From Avoscillospira_A sp052117125 (GTDB taxonomy: Bacteria; Bacillota; Clostridia; Oscillospirales; Oscillospiraceae): a stretch of 64,000 nt of DNA. The translations under genes and the position numbers were made by a program. Of the stretch, positions 41,251 to 48,950 are shown piece after piece (the first letter of the stretch is position 1; the number at the start of each line of letters is the position of its first letter). The stretch lies in NCBI RefSeq assembly GCF_052117125.1, contig NZ_JBQKJT010000005.1, positions 124,001 to 188,000 on the forward strand, read 5' to 3'. The notes below the pieces were generated by a model. The model saw nothing but the letters and a program-made list of their open reading frames with translations. It did no database searches and was not told the DNA's origin.

Positions 41251-42085
41251 AAGAAAAATACTGATACACGGGGCACATAGAGAAGGATGGAAGATTGCCA
41301 AGAGAGTGGAATATATTTTTGATATTATTGGCTTTATTGATCGAAATGCACATTTGCAAGAGCCTTTATCACAACAATATTCCTCTTATCGTAATTTGGA
41401 TGAATTCTTGGAAAAAACATCGGGAGAGTTTGACTATGTTGTATCCACGGTTCCGGATTTTCATGGGCTCCAAAGCGAATATGTAAAAAAAGGTGTTCCA
41501 TTTGAGAAAATTCTGGATTTTGTCCATGTGTACGATAAAGAAAAGTATATTTTACATCAGAGTTTAATCAATGAAATCTACCGCCGCCAAGTGGATGGAG
41601 CTGTTGCCGAATTAGGGGTTGACTACGGAGATACGGCAAAATACCTCAATTTTTATTTTCCGGATCGCCCCTGCTATCTTTTTGATACGTTCTGCGGATT
41701 TGATGAGCGAGATAAAGAGCCGTCCCAGGCGGAAAATGCGCAAACACTGGAAATGTATAATATCCGTTCCAATGCACAAAATGTACTGAAAAAAATGCCT
41801 TATCCGGAGACATGTGTGATTAAAGAGGGCATTTTCCCGGAGTCACTAAATGGTCTCGAGGAGCGTTTTGCCTTTGTGCATATCGATTGCGATTTGTATC
41901 AACCCATTTTGGCAGGACTTGAGTACTTTTATCCACGGTTAAATAAAGGCGGTTACATTGCAGTGCATGACTTTTATAATCTGTCATTCCCAATGGCAAA
42001 ACAGGCTGTCCGTGATTTTGCAGATAAAAATAATCTTATGTATACTGTGGATTTTTTCTCAGATTCTGCTGTTTTTTTCAAGTAA
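41234..42085 (+). CDS. TylF/MycF-type methyltransferase with N-terminal Rossmann-like region
   Basis: 283 residues from the ATG at 41234. The C-terminal about 190 residues match TylF-type sugar O-methyltransferases (PF05711): GAVAELGVDYGDTAKYLNFYFP (SAM motif I region), LFDTFCGFDERD, the metal-binding FVHIDCDLYQPILAGLEYFYPRL and GGYIAVHDFYN. The first about 90 residues (ILIHGAHREGWKIAKRVEYIFDIIGFIDRNAH) look like a separate nucleotide-binding half-domain, also seen in FkbM-like surface-sugar methyltransferases. Probably methylates the glycan or its phosphonate substituent. Coupled to the preceding AsnB-like gene. Confidence 0.82.
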   Translation: MKAMNKRKILIHGAHREGWKIAKRVEYIFDIIGFIDRNAHLQEPLSQQYSSYRNLDEFLEKTSGEFDYVVSTVPDFHGLQSEYVKKGVPFEKILDFVHVYDKEKYILHQSLINEIYRRQVDGAVAELGVDYGDTAKYLNFYFPDRPCYLFDTFCGFDERDKEPSQAENAQTLEMYNIRSNAQNVLKKMPYPETCVIKEGIFPESLNGLEERFAFVHIDCDLYQPILAGLEYFYPRLNKGGYIAVHDFYNLSFPMAKQAVRDFADKNNLMYTVDFFSDSAVFFK

Positions 42086-42100
42086 AAGGGATGCGAAAAA

Positions 42101-42895
42101 ATGGAAAAGTTTTATATGAGATTTTTAGCTGCTATTGTAGGGCAAGCGTGTAACCTCAGATGTTTAAACTGCAGCAACTTGACTCCGTTTGCACCCCATG
42201 AGACAAAGCGGTATAATGTGGATCATATTATAGAAAGTCTAGAAACATTAATTTACGGGGGGGGGGTGAGGATCCGTCTGTTACAAATTCAGGGTGGAGA
42301 GCCTTTCCTGCATCCTGCACTTGAAAAATTATTAGAATTCGTAAAAGATGAAGAAGATATAGAAAAGTGCCTGATAGCGACAAACGGAACTGTGGTGCCA
42401 AATGTAAGTCCTCAGATTCTTGCAGATGAAAAGTTCATTGTAAGAGTTAGCAACTATCCTGCAATTGCTATCGAAAACAAGGCGGAGGCATGGCTGAAAA
42501 AGCATCATATCCGGCATGAAGTATATCACTTTATCTCAGGAGAGGATAAATGGTATGACTGCGGAAAGAAAATGAATGTGCCGGGCGACGTTGAAAAACG
42601 TTTTTGCAACTGCCTGTTCAAAGACTGTTATACATTGGAGGAAGGAAAAATCGGTAGATGCGCCAGATCTGTGATATCTTGGAAAATACAAGGGTATGAT
42701 CTGGAGGACTCAATCCAAAAGGGAGATTATATTCTTGTTTCAGAACGACCTGGATTACGGGAAGAGCTAGAAAATTATGTTCAACATCCGCATTTTATGG
42801 AGGCATGCAGACACTGTAACGGGACAGACAATACGATACAGGTCGAACCAGCAGTACAGATGAACTCAGGAGATAAATGGGAAGACTTTTTATAA
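42101..42895 (+). CDS. Radical SAM enzyme of a surface-glycan locus
   Basis: 264 residues behind AAAAGGGATGCG. [4Fe-4S]/SAM motif CNLRCLNC (17-24, CxxxCxxC), QGGEPFLHP (GGE motif, about 63), ATNGTVV. The C-terminal half has several cysteines (FCNCLFKDCY, GRCARS, CRHCNG) that could hold an auxiliary cluster, as in SPASM/twitch enzymes. It is related in layout to radical SAM proteins found in lipopolysaccharide and flagellin-glycan clusters; the reaction is unknown (possible C-H activation, e.g. epimerisation or methylation of a sugar or phosphonate). The gene contains a 10-G tract at residues 53-55, open in this length. Confidence 0.85.
   Translation: MEKFYMRFLAAIVGQACNLRCLNCSNLTPFAPHETKRYNVDHIIESLETLIYGGGVRIRLLQIQGGEPFLHPALEKLLEFVKDEEDIEKCLIATNGTVVPNVSPQILADEKFIVRVSNYPAIAIENKAEAWLKKHHIRHEVYHFISGEDKWYDCGKKMNVPGDVEKRFCNCLFKDCYTLEEGKIGRCARSVISWKIQGYDLEDSIQKGDYILVSERPGLREELENYVQHPHFMEACRHCNGTDNTIQVEPAVQMNSGDKWEDFL
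42257..42266 (+). repeat. Poly-G(10) tract inside the radical SAM gene
   Basis: Ten consecutive G within TAC-GGG-GGG-GGG-GTG (Tyr-Gly-Gly-Gly-Val). In this AT-rich gene such a run is striking. Loss or gain of one base would truncate the protein shortly after residue 55, the classic layout of a slipped-strand phase-variation switch. Confidence 0.8.
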
Positions 42896-42972
42896 AATGA
42901 CAGTTTGGTATTAGCGTACAGAAGGTGATATGCTTGGATTTATGTGCGGATGCCAAAAAGAACGGAGTAGAA

Positions 42973-43401
42973 ATGGAGAAATATAAAATCGGATATACAA
43001 CAGGTGTTTTTGATTTATTCCATATTGGGCACTTAAATCTTCTAAAAAGGGCAAAAGAGCGCTGCGAATATTTAATTGTTGGAGTGAGTAGTGACGAATT
43101 AGTGTCATATAAAAATAAGCGGGCTGTAATTCCTTTTGAAGAGAGAATCCAGATTGTACAGTCGATTAGGTACGTAGATCAAGCTGTGCCGCAATATAAT
43201 ATGAATAAAATGGAAGCGTGGGAAAAATATCATTTTGACGTAATGTTTGTCGGAGATGATTGGAAAAACACAGAAAAATGGAATAACTATGAAAAAGAAT
43301 TTAATGCTATCGGAGTAGATATCGTCTATTTTCCGTATACAAGAAATACGTCTTCCACTTTATTGAATGAAACATTGTTAAAACTAAGAGCGGAATTATA
43401 A
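42973..43401 (+). CDS. Glycerol-3-phosphate / ethanolamine-phosphate-type cytidylyltransferase
   Basis: 142 residues from the ATG at 42973 (MEKYKIGYTTGVFDLFHIGH); an upstream in-frame ATG in 42925 has no good ribosome site. TagD-like fold with GVFDLFHIGHLNLL (11-24; HxGH), VGVSSDELV, FVGDDWKNTEKW and the C-terminal TRNTSSTLLN in place of RTEGISTT. Such enzymes make CDP-glycerol, CDP-ethanolamine or CDP-phosphonate-type donors. It is the third nucleotidyltransferase of the island and a plausible donor-maker for the TagF-like or LicD enzymes. Confidence 0.88.
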   Translation: MEKYKIGYTTGVFDLFHIGHLNLLKRAKERCEYLIVGVSSDELVSYKNKRAVIPFEERIQIVQSIRYVDQAVPQYNMNKMEAWEKYHFDVMFVGDDWKNTEKWNNYEKEFNAIGVDIVYFPYTRNTSSTLLNETLLKLRAEL

Positions 43402-44194
43402 ACACCTGCAAACCTCACCTTGTCAAGAGAATAATAAAAAATATAAAGCTCTCCCCGACGAGCAGTTTTCCCAAAACCGTCCAATCTACTACGAATTGTA
43501 AATTCTCATATTGCATGAAACAATGTTCTCGTATTGTTCCAGATAGTATCCGTGAGTTATTTTGCGACCGAGATGCGAAGGTGAGTTTATAGAAGAGAAT
43601 TACGCACATTGAATCAGCAAGCGAAACTGGCAATAGCAGCCGACCGAAGTTCCGCTTGTTGGAATAGTGGCTAGGACAACTAGAATGGGCGGTGCTGTGA
43701 GAACCTTCCTGCGCGTTCACGCTCTATAAGTGGCAGAAAAAAGTATTTGAACTGGTTCAAATGTAAACGCAAATTTACCACAACTTGTTTCAGCACATGC
43801 AATATGAAACAGTACCTCCGTGTAGTGTCGGACAGTGTGTGACAGTGTCGTATACTGTCGGCGAAGCGGAGGTATTCTTATAAATAGTGCACTACGAGTA
43901 TACAGCAAGCAAAACAGACCGGCACAGTAGACCAATTCGTATTTGAGTACAGCAAAAGCGGCTTGAGCGTGTTACCTATAAATAGCAGAGGGAACGTGTA
44001 TGCTATGGCACAGAAATGAGAATGCGATCAGAGCTTCGATTCTCCAATGGCACCGATGGCTCATAGAGAGGATGAGTATTGACTAGCCAAGGGCACATAC
44101 ACCTGTTTACGGTCTGGAGATCCTCTAAAAGTGTAAAAATTGGTCAATATATGCCAAAATATAGTTATTTTGAGGTATAAGAAAGAGAATAGCT
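43402..44194. other. Gene-free stretch inside the island
   Basis: No coding frame with ribosome site or recognisable family. It contains an inverted repeat TACCTCCG (43813-43820) / CGGAGGTA (43867-43874) enclosing repeated GACAGTGT units (GGACAGTGTGTGACAGTGTCG). It could be a decayed gene or IS, or an untranslated regulatory region before the second AsnB-like gene. Confidence 0.5.
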
Positions 44195-45253
44195 ATGATA
44201 GACAAAAAGTATTGTATGAGTTCTTACCTGATGCTGCGTACGATTGCTGATCATTCCAAAGCTTTTTCTAAATATTTGCCGCCAAGATTTTATATTTGCG
44301 ACATAGAACGAAAACCAATTTACGATAGTTATGAATTAGAGAATGAATTGCGCAACCAGATAGAACAAGCTACAGCTGATGGTAAAGCAGCATTGGCATT
44401 GAGCGGCGGCATAGATTCAGCAGTATTAGCTAAATTTATGCCAAGAGGATCGACTGTATATACGTTTAAATGTATTGTGCCAGGCGTTAAAGTTACAGAT
44501 GAGACGATAATAGCAGCCAAGTATGCTAAAGAATGTGGATTAAACCATCAAGTGATTGAAATATACTGGGATGATTTTGAGAAGTATACATTACCTTTGA
44601 TGAAACATAAAGGAGCACCGATTCATTCCATAGAAGTCCAAATATACAAGGCGGCCCTCCGCGCAAAACAGGACGGATTTACAAAGTTAATTTTTGGAGA
44701 AAGCGCAGACTTAAACTTTGGTGGATTAAGTGATTTGCTTTCACGGGACTGGACAATTGGAGAATTCATTAAGAGATATTCATATGTGATGCCATTTGAG
44801 GTTCTTAAGGAGTCTCAACTCGTGTTGGATACAATTCTTGCATTTGAAAATGATGGATATATTGATGTGCATGAATTTTGTAGAAATCCATTTTTTATTG
44901 AAGCAATGGGAAGCTATGAAAATGCGACAAGCACAGCTCAAATAGATTTGGTCACACCCTATGCACACACATATATGGGTAATTCTTTGGACTATAATCG
45001 CATCCGAAGTGGGGAAAATAAGTACTTAGTGCGTGAAATATTTAATCGCCTGTACAACGGCTTTGAGATTCCTCCTAAAACACCTATGCCACGCCCGATG
45101 AATGAGTGGCTCAAAAATTGGGAGGGTCCTCGAAGAGCAGAATTTTGGCCACATAGTACGGATCATATGTCTGGAGACCAAAAATGGCTAGTCTGCTGCC
45201 TTGAGAAGTTTTTAGATTTAATAGAAGAGGAAGAAGCAAAAAATAATGAATAA
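44195..45253 (+). CDS. Glutaminase-less asparagine-synthetase-like (PP-loop) enzyme, copy 2
   Basis: 352 residues behind AAGAAAGAGAATAGCT. Paralogue of the gene at 40183: same leader KYCMSSYLMLRTI (5-17), PP-loop LALSGGIDSAV (67-77), KGAPIHSIE, GESADLNFGG, LLSRDWTIGEF and PMPRPMNEWLKNW. Divergence is substantial, so this is not a recent duplication; the two may act on different carboxylates or form a heteromer. Its end overlaps the DUF362 gene start by 8 bases, indicating a coupled pair. Confidence 0.8.
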   Translation: MIDKKYCMSSYLMLRTIADHSKAFSKYLPPRFYICDIERKPIYDSYELENELRNQIEQATADGKAALALSGGIDSAVLAKFMPRGSTVYTFKCIVPGVKVTDETIIAAKYAKECGLNHQVIEIYWDDFEKYTLPLMKHKGAPIHSIEVQIYKAALRAKQDGFTKLIFGESADLNFGGLSDLLSRDWTIGEFIKRYSYVMPFEVLKESQLVLDTILAFENDGYIDVHEFCRNPFFIEAMGSYENATSTAQIDLVTPYAHTYMGNSLDYNRIRSGENKYLVREIFNRLYNGFEIPPKTPMPRPMNEWLKNWEGPRRAEFWPHSTDHMSGDQKWLVCCLEKFLDLIEEEEAKNNE

Positions 45254-46472
45254 TATGTTAAATACAGTTGGGATAGTATCATGTGATTGCTACAGGGACA
45301 ATAGTATATCAGAGGCACTTGATATTTTGTTTAAGAGTTTGGGTCTTGATCCGTCAAATCCGTTTGCAGATTTAATAAAGCCGGGGATGCGTGTTTTTAT
45401 TAAGCCAAATTGGGTTGCGTCCCGATGGAGGGAGTCGTGTAGCCATATAGATGACTTGTATTGTGTGATTACACATCCTGCTGTAATAGAGGCGGTAGCG
45501 GATCGAGTAGCTGTTGCATTAAAAGGAAAAGGTGAAATTATTATAGGAGATAATCCATCGATTGATGCTGATTTTGCAGAATTGATGGAACATACTGGAA
45601 TAAAGAGACTTGAAAAAAAATACGATGTCCCTTGCTGTATTTGCGATTTAAGACCCTTAATTTGTCCATCCCTCGATGTATATGGGAAAAAAGAGGAAAT
45701 GGTTGCTTCCAAAGGCGATCCAAATGGGGAATATAAAGTTAATTTAGGAAAAGACTCATTATTATATGATGTTGATTCGTCTTTATTTAGAGGGGTTTTT
45801 GAGGAACGAGAGGAGACAGTTTCTGCACATACAGGAGAAATGCAATTATATACATTTGCTAATAGTATTTATTCGGCTGATGTGTATATTTCTATTCCTA
45901 AGTTAAAGACCCACCAGAAGGTCGGAGCAACTCTCAATCTAAAAGGGTTGGTTGGAGCAATTACACAAAAAAATCAGCTTGTTCATTGGCGAGTTGGCAC
46001 TCCGGAAGCTGGCGGAGACGAATATCCAGATATGAGAAGCTATGAGCAAGCACGGCGTGCAAAAGTTACACATCGAGGCGCATGGCCCGGAAATGACACT
46101 ATTTGGCGAATGGTAGTTGATTTGTATCACTCGTTTATGAAAAAAGAACGTAAATGCATCACTATTATTGATGGCATAATGGGTGGCGAAGGTCAGGGAC
46201 CATTTTGTGTTACGGCAAAGTATGCTTCTTGCTTGATTGGAAGCACGGACCTTCTTTTGGCGGATTTGGTGGGCGTTCGTTATATGGGCATTGACCCAGA
46301 AAAAATTAAATATCTTCAGTATTTTATTGAAGAAAATAAGATTCAGTTAGATCAAGACATTTCTGTTACAATTGACGGAGTTCCATGCCCAAATTTTTTC
46401 TCGTCAGCGACAAAATATAAAGACTTTTATGTTGTAAATAATTGGAAGGGTATAAAATTTGAGTGCAAATAG
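45246..46472 (+). CDS. DUF362-family protein
   Basis: 408 residues. Family signatures: MRVFIKPNWV (about 48-57), a potential cysteine site CCICDLRPLIC (about 129-139), IPKLKTHQKVGATLNLKGLVGAI (about 218-240) and IIDGIMGGEGQGP. DUF362 proteins are often redox-linked and sometimes bind Fe-S clusters; biochemical role unknown in this setting. Here no C-terminal ferredoxin module is seen. Coupled to the second AsnB-like gene, it is the last intact gene of the island before decayed insertion sequences. Confidence 0.85.
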   Translation: MNNMLNTVGIVSCDCYRDNSISEALDILFKSLGLDPSNPFADLIKPGMRVFIKPNWVASRWRESCSHIDDLYCVITHPAVIEAVADRVAVALKGKGEIIIGDNPSIDADFAELMEHTGIKRLEKKYDVPCCICDLRPLICPSLDVYGKKEEMVASKGDPNGEYKVNLGKDSLLYDVDSSLFRGVFEEREETVSAHTGEMQLYTFANSIYSADVYISIPKLKTHQKVGATLNLKGLVGAITQKNQLVHWRVGTPEAGGDEYPDMRSYEQARRAKVTHRGAWPGNDTIWRMVVDLYHSFMKKERKCITIIDGIMGGEGQGPFCVTAKYASCLIGSTDLLLADLVGVRYMGIDPEKIKYLQYFIEENKIQLDQDISVTIDGVPCPNFFSSATKYKDFYVVNNWKGIKFECK

Positions 46473-46474
46473 AG

Positions 46475-46611
46475 GAGACTCCGTAGTATTTCCTGTCTGG
46501 TCAAATCTGCGCCGTTGGCTGCTTTCAGCAGCCAGGTCAAGTAGCGGTAGGGCTCCAGGTGGTTTTCCAGCGCTGTCTGGATCATAGAAAAGATCACTGC
46601 ACTGGGCCAGC
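46475..46611 (-). pseudogene. IS66-type transposase (TnpC) C-terminal fragment
   Basis: Read leftward this segment encodes PSAVIFSMIQTALENHLEPY and RYLTWLLKAANGADL, the characteristic C-terminus of the IS66 large transposase. Only about 45 residues remain. It abuts the N-terminal break of the istA remnant on the other strand, so one insertion or recombination event probably truncated both. Confidence 0.8.
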
Positions 46612-46619
46612 ACTATAAA

Positions 46620-47944
46620 ATGCCAGACTATGAATGGGTACACCGTGAGATGCAGAAGAGCGGCGTCACCCTGAGTCTGCTATGGGTGGAATATTGTGAG
46701 CAATGCCGCCAGAGCGGTGAGCTGCCCTACAAATCCACTCAGTTCAACAAGTATTACGCAGACTATGTCCACAAAACCAAAGCCACCATGCACTTGGAAC
46801 ACAAACCCGGTGAAACTATGCAGGTGGACTGGGCGGGCCAGACGGCGGCTCTAATGGACACAGACACCGGGGAACGGCTGGACGCATATCTTTTGTAGCT
46901 GTACTGCCATACAGCGGCTACGCCTACACAGAGGCCTTTCTGGACATGAAACAGGAGGCTTGGATCACCGGTCATGTCAACGCCTACCGGTATTTCGGCG
47001 GCGTCACCCGCATCTGCACACCGGACAACCTCAAGACCGGTGTGGTCAGGAATTCCCGGACAGAGACTGTGCTCAACAAGTCCTACCAGGAGATGGCAGA
47101 GCACTACAGCACCGCTATTCTTCCAGCCCGTCCCCGCAGCCCCAAAGACAAGGCCTTTGTGGAGGGTTCCGTTGGCGTGGTCTCTACCTGGATCCTGGCA
47201 GCCCTGCGTAACCGCCAATTTCTATCTCTTATGGAACTGAATGAAGCAATCCATGAAAAACTGGAGGCCTTCAACCACAAGCCCTTCCAGAAACGGGAGG
47301 GCAGCCGGGCGTCCTGCTTTGAGGACGAGAAGCTGTTTCTGCTGCCTCTTCCTGCTACGCCGTTTGAGCTGGCTGTTTGGAAGGTCGCCACTGTCCAGTA
47401 CAATTACCATATCAGTGTGGAGCGCATGAACTACTCCGTGCCGTATGAGTATATCAAGCAGCAAGTGGATGTGCGCCTTACCCGGACCACAGTAGAAATC
47501 TTCTTCTCTGGTACCCGAATTGCCTCTCACCTGCGTCTCCATGGCTGTCCCAATCAGTACAGCACGGTGGAGGACCATATGCCGCCGGACCACCAGACCT
47601 ACCTGCAATGGAACGGCGAGCGTTTCATCCGCTGGGCGGAACAGATTGGTCAGCATACCGCTGCCGTGGTGCGGCTCTTTCTCTCCGCCCATAAGGTGGA
47701 GCAGCAGGACTACAAGTCCTGTATGGCCCTCCTGAAACTGGCGGACCGCTATTCCTCTCAGCGGCTGAAGAGTGCCTGCCCGAAAGCCCTCTCTTACACC
47801 GCTTCCCCCAGCCTCAAAAGCGTCCAGTCCATCCTGAAATCCGGGCAGGACAAGCTGCTTGCTGAGGACGCTCCGGCCAGGCCGGAAGAGCCAAAGGCTC
47901 ATAAGTTTACCAGGGGCGTCGGCTACTACAAGAGGAGGGAATGA
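46620..47944 (+). pseudogene. istA: IS21-family transposase IstA, truncated and frameshifted
   Basis: Begins abruptly at PDYEWVHREMQKSGVTLSLLW, so the N-terminal HTH (about 110 residues) is gone. The frame then breaks at 46890-46895, where CTTTTG has lost one T: LDAYL continues as VAVLPYSGYAYTEAF in the next frame. The catalytic core is recognisable (MQVDWAGQTA, TPDNLKTGVV, RSPKDKAFVEGSVG). It ends in an ATGA overlap with istB. GC-rich like the core genome, unlike the island to its left. Confidence 0.9.
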
Positions 47945-48688
47945 CCATGCTGAGCAATGAAACGGTACGGAAATTACATGAAATGCGCCTGGGCGTCATG
48001 GCAGAGGCCTGCTCCGCCCAACTGGAGGATGCGCAGTTCCAGACGGTGTCCTTTGAGGACCGCTTTGCCATGCTGGTAGATGCGGAGTGGAGCGCCCGGA
48101 AAAGCAACCGCCTGACCCGGCTTATCCGCAACGCTGGCTACGCAGACCCCTGCCGCCTGTGTCGAGAATATTGAGTACCATCCGGAACGAAGGCTGGACC
48201 GGGAACAGACCCTGCGTCTGGCATCCTGTGCCTATCTCCAGGAAGCACACAATATCATCATCCTGGGAGCCACTGGGGCCGGAAAGACCTACCTGGCCTG
48301 CGCCCTTGGTATGGCCGCCAGCCGCAGCTTTTATTCCGTGCAGTATATCCGCCTGCCGGATCTACTGGTGGAGATCTCTGTGGCCCGGGCTAACGGAACC
48401 TACCGGGATTATATGAAAAAGATCAGGAAAGAGAAGCTGATTATTCTGGACGAGTGGCTGCTCTACCCTCTCAAGGAGGCAGAGGCCCGGGATGTGCTGG
48501 AACTGGTAGAGGCAAGAAACAAGGTGGCGTCCACCATCTTTTGTTCCCAGTACGACACCAGCGAGTGGCACGAAAACCTATACGACCTGACCCTGGCTGA
48601 CGCCATCTATGACCGGATCATCTACAACGCCTATACCATCCAGATCGAGGGCGAGTCCATGCGCAAGCGCAAGAGCATCCCCGAGTAA
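47941..48688 (+). pseudogene. istB: IS21-family helper ATPase IstB, frameshifted
   Basis: Starts at the ATG at 47941 (ATGA overlap with istA). The first frame stops after RLCREY because of one extra base near 48150-48151 (CCCCT); the next frame continues ACVENIEYHPERRLD to 48688. Walker A GATGAGKTYLACALG and Walker B KLIILDEW are intact beyond the break. IstB is the AAA+ target-selection partner of IstA. With both genes broken, the element cannot move by itself. Confidence 0.9.
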
Positions 48689-48908
48689 TTTTCCCCATGG
48701 CGGCCCCGTGCACCACGCCTACGGCCACCATGCACCATTTCGGCGGAATGGGTGCATCATTGTGCCGGTGTCGGACCGGCGGCGAGGGTGTCTGTTTTGT
48801 GCGGTCAGGGTGTAGGACTACCAACGGCCAAGGTGTAGTTTTGACCCGTCGTACGCACATCTGGGGATTTTGTCAACAGGGCCTTTCTGTACCTGACCGA
48901 CCAGGAAG
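48689..48908. other. Right end of the IS21 remnant
   Basis: No gene. The sequence is non-coding DNA of the kind lying between istB and the terminal repeat; GTGTCGGACCGGCGGCGAGGG and the following GGTGTAG repeats (about 48809 and 48832) may belong to the terminal multiple repeats of IS21-type elements. Confidence 0.4.
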
Positions 48909-48945
48909 AATCCGGGCGAACCGCTTGACGGTTCGCCCGGATTTT
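48909..48945 (-). terminator. Terminator of the cheA-cheB operon
   Basis: A perfect 14-bp stem AATCCGGGCGAACC (48909-48922) / GGTTCGCCCGGATT (48930-48943), directly after the leftward cheB stop. Confidence 0.8.
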
Positions 48946-48950
48946 CGTAT

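Noticed and set aside
43415..43720. Leftward 101-codon open frame in the island gap
   Set aside because: Composition and lack of a ribosome site do not support a gene; no family resemblance.
46763..47902. Leftward open frames opposite the IS21 genes
   Set aside because: Antisense shadows of istA; the plus-strand frames match IstA directly.
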